The notes beneath the pieces were generated by a model. The model was not told the origin of the DNA and did no database searches. It saw nothing but the letters and a program-made list of their open reading frames with translations. Positions 42,252 to 49,230 of a DNA stretch of 64,000 nucleotides are shown here, piece by piece; the first letter of the stretch is position 1; the number at the start of each line of letters is the position of its first letter. The translations under genes and the position numbers were made by a program. Origin of the DNA: Microbacteriaceae bacterium 3FA27C10. Its GTDB lineage: Bacteria > Actinomycetota > Actinomycetes > Actinomycetales > Microbacteriaceae. The stretch is from NCBI GenBank assembly GCA_005502775.1, contig SCNI01000009.1, positions 1 to 64,000 of the forward strand, written 5' to 3'.

Positions 42252-43088
42252 GTGAGTCAGAACGGCGATCCGGGTGGGCATGAGCGTCCCCGCGAACGGT
42301 CGGTCGACGATGACCGCGGTCGCGGAAGTACTCGCGGCGGCGAGGCTTCGCCGCCTCCCACCCGCCGCGGGCCCGGTGCGAAGTCGGCCGAGCGCCGCCA
42401 GGCGATCGTGGAGGCGGCTCACGCGGTCTTCGCCGAGCGGGGCTATCACGCTGGGTCGTTCCAGGAGATCGCCGACCGCGTGGGCATGAGCCAGACCGGC
42501 CTGCTGTACTACTTCCCCACCAAGAGCGGGCTCCTGCTCGAAGTGCTCGACCGGCGCGACGCCGTGTCGGCGGGGCGCGTCAGCCAGGAGGCCGCGCGTG
42601 GCGTGGCCGCAACCGAGGCGCTGTCGAACGAGCACGTCACCGACGCTTCCGAGGTCCAGCCGGCATCCGCCCCGGGGGCAGGCGGAACCGACGTGGGTCC
42701 CGTCCCGGACGCCGCGCCGCGCGCATCCGGCTCGGAGTTCGCCGAGGGTGTGCTCACGCGCGCGAAGGCCAATGAAGCCATCCCGGGAGTCATCGAGCTC
42801 TACACGGTGCTCTGCGGTGAGTCGGCCACGGAAGGTCACCCCGCACGTCCCTACTTCGTCGGACGGTTCGAGGGCCTGCGCGCCAGCTACACGACTGAAC
42901 TGCGTGCGCTCGGCGAGCAGGGTCGATTGCGCCCCGGCGTCGACCCCGAGCGCGCGGCGGCATCGCTCATCGCCCTCTGGGACGGCATCCAGCTGCAGTG
43001 GCTGCTGGACCCGACCCGGGTGGACGTGGTCGCCTGCCTTCGCGACTACCTCGAGCTGCTGCTCGAGCCGGCGCCGCGCCCGGTCTGA
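42252..43088 (+). CDS. TetR-family transcriptional regulator
   Basis: This 278-residue protein has a basic, disordered first 45 residues. A TetR HTH follows (AIVEAAHAVFAERGYHAG, then IADRVGMSQTGLLYYFPTKSGLL, residues 72-95) and an all-helical ligand domain with an Ala/Gly-rich insert at about 115-160. The GTG at 42252 follows GAGG with 6 nt spacing; longer frames upstream run antisense through lacZ and are not credible. A TACTCT box is 22 nt upstream of this GTG. It is probably the repressor of the divergent lacZ. Confidence 0.88.
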   Translation: MSQNGDPGGHERPRERSVDDDRGRGSTRGGEASPPPTRRGPGAKSAERRQAIVEAAHAVFAERGYHAGSFQEIADRVGMSQTGLLYYFPTKSGLLLEVLDRRDAVSAGRVSQEAARGVAATEALSNEHVTDASEVQPASAPGAGGTDVGPVPDAAPRASGSEFAEGVLTRAKANEAIPGVIELYTVLCGESATEGHPARPYFVGRFEGLRASYTTELRALGEQGRLRPGVDPERAAASLIALWDGIQLQWLLDPTRVDVVACLRDYLELLLEPAPRPV

Positions 43089-43141
43089 CGCCCGAGCCGG
43101 TGGTGCGAGCTCATCGCGGGCCTCCCTGTGCCGAGCTCGCG

Positions 43142-43202
43142 ATCGACAAGTCCCAAATGGCCCCTAATTGCGCCGCGTAGGGGCCATTTGCGACTTGTCG
43201 AT
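43142..43202. repeat. Type A palindrome, copy 3 (convergent gene junction)
   Basis: The 25-base arms 43142-43166 and 43178-43202 pair with a single mismatch around an 11-base loop. The arms begin ATCGACAAGTC and contain CAAATGGCCCCTA. It lies between the convergent ends of the TetR and purDC genes. Confidence 0.92.
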
Positions 43203-43231
43203 TGGAGGGTGTGGGCTTGAAGGGGCACGCC

Positions 43232-45472
43232 CTACGCGCGGGTGCCGGTGAGTCGCTCGAGCAGCTCGCGATAGCGCAGCACCGTCTGCTCGACGATCTC
43301 GGGCGGGAGGAGGGGCGGAACGCCCTCGCCGTCCCAGTTCGCCGCGAGCCAGTTGCGCACGATCTGCTTGTCGAAGCTCGCGGTGCGGTCGCCGGAGTCG
43401 TAGCCGGCGGCATCCCAGTAGCGGCTCGAGTCGCTCGTGAGCACCTCGTCGGCCAGCGTGATCTCGCCCGTCTCCGGGTCGCGCCCGAACTCGAACTTCG
43501 TGTCGGCCAGAATCACCCCGCGCGCCTCGGCGATCGCCGCCGCCCGCCGGTAGACCGCGAGCGAGAGTGAGCGCAAGGCCGCCGCCACCTCGGGCCCCAC
43601 GAGCTCCACGGTCTTCTCGAAGCTGATGTTCTCGTCGTGCTCGCCCATCGGCGCCTTGTAGGCCGGGGTGTAGATCGGCTCGGGCAGACGGTCGCCGTCG
43701 GTGAGCCCCGCGGGCAGCGGCACGCCGCACACGCTCTGCGAGACCTGGTATTCCTTCCAGCCGCTCCCCGAGAGGTAGCCGCGCACCACGCACTCGATCG
43801 GGAACATCTCGAGCGACTTCACGACCATCGAGCGCCCGGCGATCGCGGCAGGCACCGGGGGAACGGATCCGCCCACCCCGCCGACCTCGTCGCCCTCCTC
43901 CACGAGGTGGTTCGGCACCTCCGCCAGCTGGTGGAACCACCAGCGGCTGAGCGTCGTGAGCAGTTCGCCCTTGCCCGGGATGCCCGGCTCGAGCACGTGG
44001 TCGAACGCGCTCACGCGGTCGCTGGCCACCACGAGCAGGGCGGCGGGGCGCGCATCCGGAGCCGAGGCATCCGGAGCCGAGCCGGCCGCCTCGGCGGGCA
44101 CGTAGAGCTCGCGGACCTTGCCGCTGTAGAGGTGCCGCCAGCCGGGAACCGGCGCCGGCAGCGCGGGCGCGCCGGCCGAGGCCGAGCCCGGCGCCGGGGC
44201 GCCGCCCGGCACCACCCGGGCGGCGATGTCGCTGCGGTACTGCGATCCCTCGAGGTGGATGCCTTCGAGCACCCCGTAGACCCGGTCGCGCGCGGTCGCG
44301 AAGTCGGGGGCCGTGGCCACCACGCTGAGCACGCGGCCGCCGGTCGCGCGGATGTCGTCGCCGTCGCGATCGGTGGCGGCGTGCATCACGCTCACCCCCT
44401 CGGCGCCGACGGCGTGCTCGAGGCCCGTGATGATGCGGCCGGTGACGGGGGAGCCGGGGTAGTTCTCGCTCGCCAGCACCACGGTGACAGCCACCTCGTC
44501 GCGGAACGAGGGCCGGGCGTGGTCGCCGAGCGTGCCGGTGGCCGCGGCGAACAGCAGGGCGCCGAGGGGGCTCTCCAGGCGCGGCAGCACCACCTGGGTC
44601 TCCGGGTCGCCGAAGCGCGCGTTGAACTCGATCACCCGCAGCCCCTTCGGCGTGAGGATGAGGCCGCAGTAGAGCAGTCCGATGAACGGGGTGCCCTCGG
44701 CGGCGAGCTGCCGCACGGTGGGCAGCGCCACGGTGTCGATCACCTCGTCGACGAAGGCCTTCTCGCTGCCGAACTGCTCGTCGAGCCAGGGCAGCGGGGA
44801 GTAGGCGCCCATGCCGCCGGTGTTGGGGCCCTCGTCGCCGTCGAGCAGGCGCTTGTAGTCCTGCGCGGGGGAGAGGGGCGCCACGTCGTGGCCGTCGCTC
44901 ACGAGGAAGAGCGAGATCTCCTGGCCGTCGAGGAATTCCTCGATCAGCACCTCGCCGTGCTGGAGCCAGTGCCGGGCGTGTGCGGTGGCCGCGTCGAGAT
45001 CGGTGGTCACGAGCACGCCCTTGCCGGCGGCGAGCCCGTCGGCCTTGACCACGTAGGGAGCGCCGAACTCGGCCAGCACGGCCTCGGCCTCGGCGAGGGT
45101 GCCGGCGTTGCGGGCGCGGCCCGTGGGCACGCCCGCCGCATCCATGATGCGCTTCGCGAAGGCCTTGCTGCCCTCGAGCGCCGCGGCCTCTCTGCCGGGG
45201 CCGAACACCGGGATGCCGCGGGTGCGCAGGGCGTCGGCCACACCGGCCACCAGCGGAGCCTCCGGGCCGACGATCACGAACTGCACGTCTTCGGCGATCG
45301 CGTACTCCGCCACCTCGTGGGGGCTCTCCGCGTCGAGCTGCACGGTCGGCACGTCGGCGGCGATGCCGGCGTTCCCGGGAGCGGCGATGATCTCGTGCCC
45401 GGCGTCGTCGCGGAGCAGAGCGGTGATGATGGCGTGCTCGCGCGCGCCCGAACCGAGGACCAGGATTTTCAC
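43232..45472 (-). CDS. purDC: PurD-PurC fusion: GAR synthetase plus SAICAR synthetase
   Basis: This 746-residue protein fuses two purine enzymes in one frame. Residues 1 to about 425 are phosphoribosylamine-glycine ligase: MKILVLGSGAREHAI, GKGVLVTTD, NTGGMGAYSP, VIEFNARFGDPETQV. A Pro/Ala/Gly linker follows (about 420-440). Residues about 440-746 are SAICAR synthetase: YSGKVRELY, VASDRVSAFD, PIECVVRGYLSGSGWKEY, ILADTKFEFG and SFDKQ near the end. PurD and PurC catalyse steps 2 and 8 of the pathway, so a direct hand-over is not obvious. AGGAGGGTG precedes the ATG, with TAGGCT further up. The downstream end is a type A palindrome. Confidence 0.95.
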   Translation of the reverse strand: MKILVLGSGAREHAIITALLRDDAGHEIIAAPGNAGIAADVPTVQLDAESPHEVAEYAIAEDVQFVIVGPEAPLVAGVADALRTRGIPVFGPGREAAALEGSKAFAKRIMDAAGVPTGRARNAGTLAEAEAVLAEFGAPYVVKADGLAAGKGVLVTTDLDAATAHARHWLQHGEVLIEEFLDGQEISLFLVSDGHDVAPLSPAQDYKRLLDGDEGPNTGGMGAYSPLPWLDEQFGSEKAFVDEVIDTVALPTVRQLAAEGTPFIGLLYCGLILTPKGLRVIEFNARFGDPETQVVLPRLESPLGALLFAAATGTLGDHARPSFRDEVAVTVVLASENYPGSPVTGRIITGLEHAVGAEGVSVMHAATDRDGDDIRATGGRVLSVVATAPDFATARDRVYGVLEGIHLEGSQYRSDIAARVVPGGAPAPGSASAGAPALPAPVPGWRHLYSGKVRELYVPAEAAGSAPDASAPDARPAALLVVASDRVSAFDHVLEPGIPGKGELLTTLSRWWFHQLAEVPNHLVEEGDEVGGVGGSVPPVPAAIAGRSMVVKSLEMFPIECVVRGYLSGSGWKEYQVSQSVCGVPLPAGLTDGDRLPEPIYTPAYKAPMGEHDENISFEKTVELVGPEVAAALRSLSLAVYRRAAAIAEARGVILADTKFEFGRDPETGEITLADEVLTSDSSRYWDAAGYDSGDRTASFDKQIVRNWLAANWDGEGVPPLLPPEIVEQTVLRYRELLERLTGTRA

Positions 45473-45544
45473 CCTCCTAGCCTAGGCGCTCACCCCCTGC
45501 CCGGCTCGATCCGCGAGCCCGGGGCACCGGGGTAGCGTGGAGGC

Positions 45545-45907
45545 ATGGGCAAGGCACGGATCTCCGAGACCGAGGGCGCCGCGGCGGTCGCGGCCGCCAC
45601 GGGCGACTTCGACTCCGCGAGCCGCGACACCCGCGCCACGGCGGTGCGCTACCTGCTGCAGGTGCTCGCGGACGCTGCCGTCGGCAACTCGGTCGAGGTG
45701 CGGGTGCCGCCCTTCGGTGCCGTGCAGTGCATCGAGGGCCCCGGCCACACCCGCGGAACCCCGCCGAACGTGGTGGAGATGGATGCGCGCAGCTGGCTCG
45801 AGCTCGCCACCGGCACGCTGACGTGGGCCGAGGGCATCGCGACGGCGCGCATCCACGCCTCGGGTCAGCGCGCCGACCTCACGGGCTACGTGCCGGTCGC
45901 GGTGTAG
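45545..45907 (+). CDS. Sterol carrier family (bacterial SCP-like) protein
   Basis: This 120-residue protein matches the bacterial SCP orthologue family of actinobacteria: AVRYLLQVLADAAVGNSVEVRVPPFGAVQ and PPNVVEMDARSWLELATG-LTWAEG. Its biochemical role is not established. TAGCGT lies 6 nt before the ATG. It is divergent from purDC and lies next to a small membrane protein. Confidence 0.85.
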   Translation: MGKARISETEGAAAVAAATGDFDSASRDTRATAVRYLLQVLADAAVGNSVEVRVPPFGAVQCIEGPGHTRGTPPNVVEMDARSWLELATGTLTWAEGIATARIHASGQRADLTGYVPVAV

Positions 45908-46002
45908 CCGCCTGGCGTCGGCCGGGGGTGCGTGCCGCGACGGCGCGGGCTCTCCTCCCGCATCCGCACGGGACGTCCAGCCGGGTGCGCGAGAATGGAG
46001 GG

Positions 46003-46410
46003 GTGAGTGATCAACCCGACCCCGCCGCCGACCTCGACGCCATGCCGGTCGCGGCACCCAGGGGCGCAGAGGCGACCGAGTCGTCCGTGCCCGTAGCATC
46101 GCCGGCCGTCGAGGTCGTCGGTTCCGAGACGTCCACGGTCACGGTGCGCCGGGCGCCGCGCTACTACCGCTTCATGATGGTCGGACTCGGGGTGGGCCTC
46201 GTCATCACCGTCGTCCTCGTGCTGAGCTTTCCCACGCAGAGCGACTACAGCGCGCTGCAGGTCATCGGCTTCGTCGGCCTGTTCATCGTGGCCATCTGCG
46301 TGGGGCTCGGTGCGCTCGTGGCGATCGCGCTCGATCGCGCCAGCCGCAAGCGTGCGCGCACCGTCGAGGCGCAGCGCATCGAGGAGCACGACCCGACGGC
46401 TGCGGAGTAA
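46003..46410 (+). CDS. Small two-helix membrane protein
   Basis: This 135-residue protein has a disordered N-terminus of about 50 residues, an RRAPRYYRFM segment and two transmembrane helices (about residues 57-77 and 88-110) followed by a charged tail (DRASRKRARTVEAQRI). It resembles conserved actinobacterial membrane proteins near purine genes, without a known function. The GTG start has GAGAAT exactly 6 nt upstream, which decided the start. Confidence 0.75.
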   Translation: MSDQPDPAADLDAMPVAAPRGAEATESSVPVASPAVEVVGSETSTVTVRRAPRYYRFMMVGLGVGLVITVVLVLSFPTQSDYSALQVIGFVGLFIVAICVGLGALVAIALDRASRKRARTVEAQRIEEHDPTAAE

Positions 46411-46440
46411 CCGGCCGCCCAGATCCTGAGCGTGCGGAAC

Positions 46441-46635
46441 CTAGGCGCGCTTCTGCTCGTCGGTGGGCTCGAGGGTGTCGTCTTCGTCGTCGTCGTCGAT
46501 CCACTTCGAGTAGTCGGGCTCACCCGACTGACCCGTGAGTTCGCGCTCGAGCGCCGAATAGTTCGTGTCAGGACTGAAGTACTTCAGCTCGCGCGCGACC
46601 TTCGTGTGCTTTGCCTTCTGACGGCCACGCCCCAT
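46441..46635 (-). CDS. DUF3073 domain protein
   Basis: This 64-residue protein begins MGRGRQKAKHTKVARELKYF and continues with SALERELTG, the hallmark of DUF3073, a small actinobacterial protein of unknown function often found near purine genes. The C-terminus is very acidic (DDDDEDD). The ATG at 46635 follows GAGGGGG. An upstream start five codons earlier is not needed by the family alignment. Confidence 0.92.
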   Translation of the reverse strand: MGRGRQKAKHTKVARELKYFSPDTNYSALERELTGQSGEPDYSKWIDDDDEDDTLEPTDEQKRA

Positions 46636-46791
46636 GCGAGACCCCCTCACGATTCGGGCCGGGGGAACATGCCGCCCGGATGAGACGAATAACTACGAAA
46701 ACTTGCGTCAGTTTAGCACGCAGGACCCTGGCGGCCCTCAGCGCACGGCCAGCCGAAGCGGCGGGCCCGGGTGAGGATGCGGTGGTGCGAC

Positions 46792-48825
46792 TCAGCCGCG
46801 GGCGCGGTCGCGTGCAGCGACGGCCTCGGCGTGCGGCTTGCGCTTCACCGGCCGCACGGGTTCGCCCCGTCGCTCCTGCCCGGGGAGGGGCCGGGAGCGC
46901 TTTCCGTAGAGGATCTCGGAGGAGTCGAGCAGCCACGGAACCAGCGCGATCGTCACGCCGTGCACGAGCATCAGCTTCTTGCGGATGCGACGGGCCTTGT
47001 GGTTGTGCAGGATGGTCTCCCACCAGTGCCCCACGATGTAGATCGGCGTGTAGACGGTGACGACCTCGGAGCCGTGCTCGGCCCGGTGCTTCATGATGTA
47101 CTTCGCGAGCGGCACGGCGACGTCGCGGTAGGGCGACTCGATGATGTTGAGCGGCACCTCGATGTTCATCCGCTGCCAGTCCTCCTCGAGCTTCGCGGTC
47201 TGCTCCTCGTCGATCGAGAGGTGCACCGCCTCGATCGAGTCGTGCCGCGCCGCGATGGCGTAGTCGAGGGCTTTCAGCACCGGCTTCTGCATGCGGCCGA
47301 CCAGCACGATGGCGTGGTCTCCGGAGGCGCCGAAGGTGGTGGTGGGGTCGACCTCCACCTCCTTGTTGACGTCGCGGTAGTAGCGGTTCACGCCCATCAT
47401 CAAGAAGAACAGCACCGGCATGATGGCGAACACGAGCCAGGCGCCGTGGGTGAACTTGGTGATCGTCACCACGATCAGCACGACCGCGGTGAAGACCGCC
47501 CCGACGCCGTTGATCGCGAGCGAGCGGATGACGGCGCCGCGGTCGGAGGTGCCCTCCCGGAGCACGCCGAGCCAGTGCTTCACCATGCCGGTCTGCCCGA
47601 GCGTGAACGACACGAACACGCCGATGATGTAGAGCTGGATCAGCTGGGTGAGGTTGGCTTGGTAGACGATCAGGATGGCGGTCGCGGCCAGCGCGAGCAC
47701 GATCATCCCGTTCGAGAACACCAGCCGGTCGCCGCGGGTGAGCATCGCCTTGGGGGCGTAGGAGTCCTTCGCGAGTACCGAGCCGAGCAGCGGGAAGCCG
47801 TTGAACGCCGTGTTCGCGGCGAGCAGCAGCACCGCGGCGGTGGCGGCCTGGATCACGAAGAACATGATGCTGTTGTTGCCGAACACGGATGCCGCCACCT
47901 GCGCCATCAGGCTGCGCTGCGGGGTCGTGGCGCAGTCGGCGAAGCCGATCAGGTGGCAGGCGTCCTCGGCGTAGTGCACCTGGGAGATGAGCGCGAGCGC
48001 GGTGAGTCCGGCGAAGAGGCAGATGGCGATGCCGCCCATGAGCACGAGGGTGCGCTGGGCGTTCTGGATCTTCGGGGTGCGGAACGCGGGGACCCCGTTC
48101 GAGATGGCCTCGACGCCGGTGAGGGCGGAGCATCCGCTGGAGAAGGCGCGCAACAACAGGAGGATCATCGCCGCCTGCGTGAGCTGCTCGGCCTTCACGC
48201 CGAAGTCGGCCGACTCCGAGACCGGAGCGTCGCCGAACAGCGTGCGCACCAGGCCGATGACGACCATGAGGGCGACGCTGCCCACGAAGACGTAGGTGGG
48301 GATCGCGAAGGCCTTGCTCGACTCGCGCACGCCACGGAGGTTGACGGCCATGAGGATGACGACGAAGCCGACCGCGATCTCGACCCGCCACGGGTTCAGC
48401 ATCGGCAGGGCGGAGATGATGTTGTCGACGCCCGAGGCCACCGACACGGCCACGGTGAGCACGTAGTCGACGAGCAGCGCGGAGGCCACCACGAGGCCGG
48501 CCTTCTCGCCGAGGTTCTTGTGGGCGACCTCGTAGTCGCCGCCACCGGAGGGGTAGGCCTTCACGAGCTGCCGGTAGGAGGCCACGACCACCACGAGCAG
48601 CAGCACGACGGCCGCCGCGACCCAGGGGGCGAAGGTGAGGAACGAGAGCCCGCCGATGAGCAGGATCATGAGCAGCTCCTGCGGGGCGTAGGCCACCGAG
48701 GAGAGCGGATCGCTCGCGAAAATGGGTAGGGCGAGACGCTTCGGGAGGAGCTGACCCTCGAGCTTGTCGCTCGGCAGCGGATCGCCGATCAACCAGCGTT
48801 TCGCTGAGCGGGTTTCATTAACCAC
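46792..48825 (-). CDS. APC superfamily permease
   Basis: This 677-residue protein has about 12 hydrophobic helices between residues 30 and 480, starting with LPIFASDPLSSVAYAPQELL and including YPSGGGDYEVA and GCSALTGVEAISNGVPAF, as in the amino acid/polyamine or KUP-like branch of APC transporters. A soluble C-terminal domain of about 180 residues (DHAIVLVGRMQKPVLKALDYA) resembles universal-stress-type folds. The GTG at 48825 was chosen because a TTGACA/TAGTGT promoter ends 8 nt upstream. The substrate is not predictable. Confidence 0.88.
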   Translation of the reverse strand: MVNETRSAKRWLIGDPLPSDKLEGQLLPKRLALPIFASDPLSSVAYAPQELLMILLIGGLSFLTFAPWVAAAVVLLLVVVVASYRQLVKAYPSGGGDYEVAHKNLGEKAGLVVASALLVDYVLTVAVSVASGVDNIISALPMLNPWRVEIAVGFVVILMAVNLRGVRESSKAFAIPTYVFVGSVALMVVIGLVRTLFGDAPVSESADFGVKAEQLTQAAMILLLLRAFSSGCSALTGVEAISNGVPAFRTPKIQNAQRTLVLMGGIAICLFAGLTALALISQVHYAEDACHLIGFADCATTPQRSLMAQVAASVFGNNSIMFFVIQAATAAVLLLAANTAFNGFPLLGSVLAKDSYAPKAMLTRGDRLVFSNGMIVLALAATAILIVYQANLTQLIQLYIIGVFVSFTLGQTGMVKHWLGVLREGTSDRGAVIRSLAINGVGAVFTAVVLIVVTITKFTHGAWLVFAIMPVLFFLMMGVNRYYRDVNKEVEVDPTTTFGASGDHAIVLVGRMQKPVLKALDYAIAARHDSIEAVHLSIDEEQTAKLEEDWQRMNIEVPLNIIESPYRDVAVPLAKYIMKHRAEHGSEVVTVYTPIYIVGHWWETILHNHKARRIRKKLMLVHGVTIALVPWLLDSSEILYGKRSRPLPGQERRGEPVRPVKRKPHAEAVAARDRARG

Positions 48826-48833
48826 GAGTGAGA

Positions 48834-48861
48834 ACACTACTCCCGGCGAAGGCACTGTCAA
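48834..48861 (-). promoter_or_regulatory. Promoter of the APC permease gene
   Basis: On the minus strand TTGACA (48861-48856), a 16-nt spacer and TAGTGT (48839-48834) precede the GTG at 48825 by 8 nt. It is one of the two -35/-10 pairs in the window that look close to sigma-70 consensus, and it implies a nearly leaderless transcript. Confidence 0.7.
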
Positions 48862-48904
48862 GTTGAACCGTGCGCCGTTTATTCCCGCGGATTGTCGCCG
48901 TCGC

Positions 48905-48946
48905 GAAAAACGCCGCACAGCGCGCTGTCGCGGTCTGTGCGGCGTT
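48905..48946 (-). terminator. Rho-independent terminator
   Basis: AACGCCGCACAG and CTGTGCGGCGTT form a perfect 12-bp stem around a 14-base loop. Read on the minus strand the stem is followed by a T-run (GCGTTTTTCGCG). It ends the transcript of the small acidic gene 49000-49125 before the APC promoter. Confidence 0.85.
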
Positions 48947-48999
48947 CTCCCAGTTGCGGTGCAGCCGGCTGGATGGCGGGCCGGAACGACCCGCCTCCG

Positions 49000-49125
49000 T
49001 CACTCGTCGCCGGGGATCTCGCTGTCGGTGTACTCGCCCGATTCGGGCTCGGGAACGTTCACGTCTTCCCCCGCTACGTCGGTGTACTCGCCGTCGCGCT
49101 CGCCGCGTTCTTTCTTCTCGGTCAT
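49000..49125 (-). CDS. Tiny acidic protein with repeated GEYTD motifs
   Basis: This 41-residue, strongly acidic protein has a basic start (MTEKKERGERD) and two GEYTD motifs (residues about 12-16 and 30-34). I do not recognise the family. A strong ribosome-binding site (GAGGAGGA, about 5 nt before ATG 49125) and a textbook terminator downstream argue that it is a real gene. It lies just downstream of ligD on the same strand. Confidence 0.65.
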   Translation of the reverse strand: MTEKKERGERDGEYTDVAGEDVNVPEPESGEYTDSEIPGDE

Positions 49126-49230
49126 GAGATCCTCCTCGATAGTCCTGGCCGGTGGTCCTGTGGGCGAAGCTACCACTCGCATCCCGCCCGGGCTAGGGCG
49201 TGAACGGATGTGCACGGCGGCGGTGGAGCG

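Noticed and set aside
43637-45535. A 632-codon plus-strand frame antisense to purDC
   Set aside because: His/Arg/Gly-rich shadow of the well-supported purDC gene.
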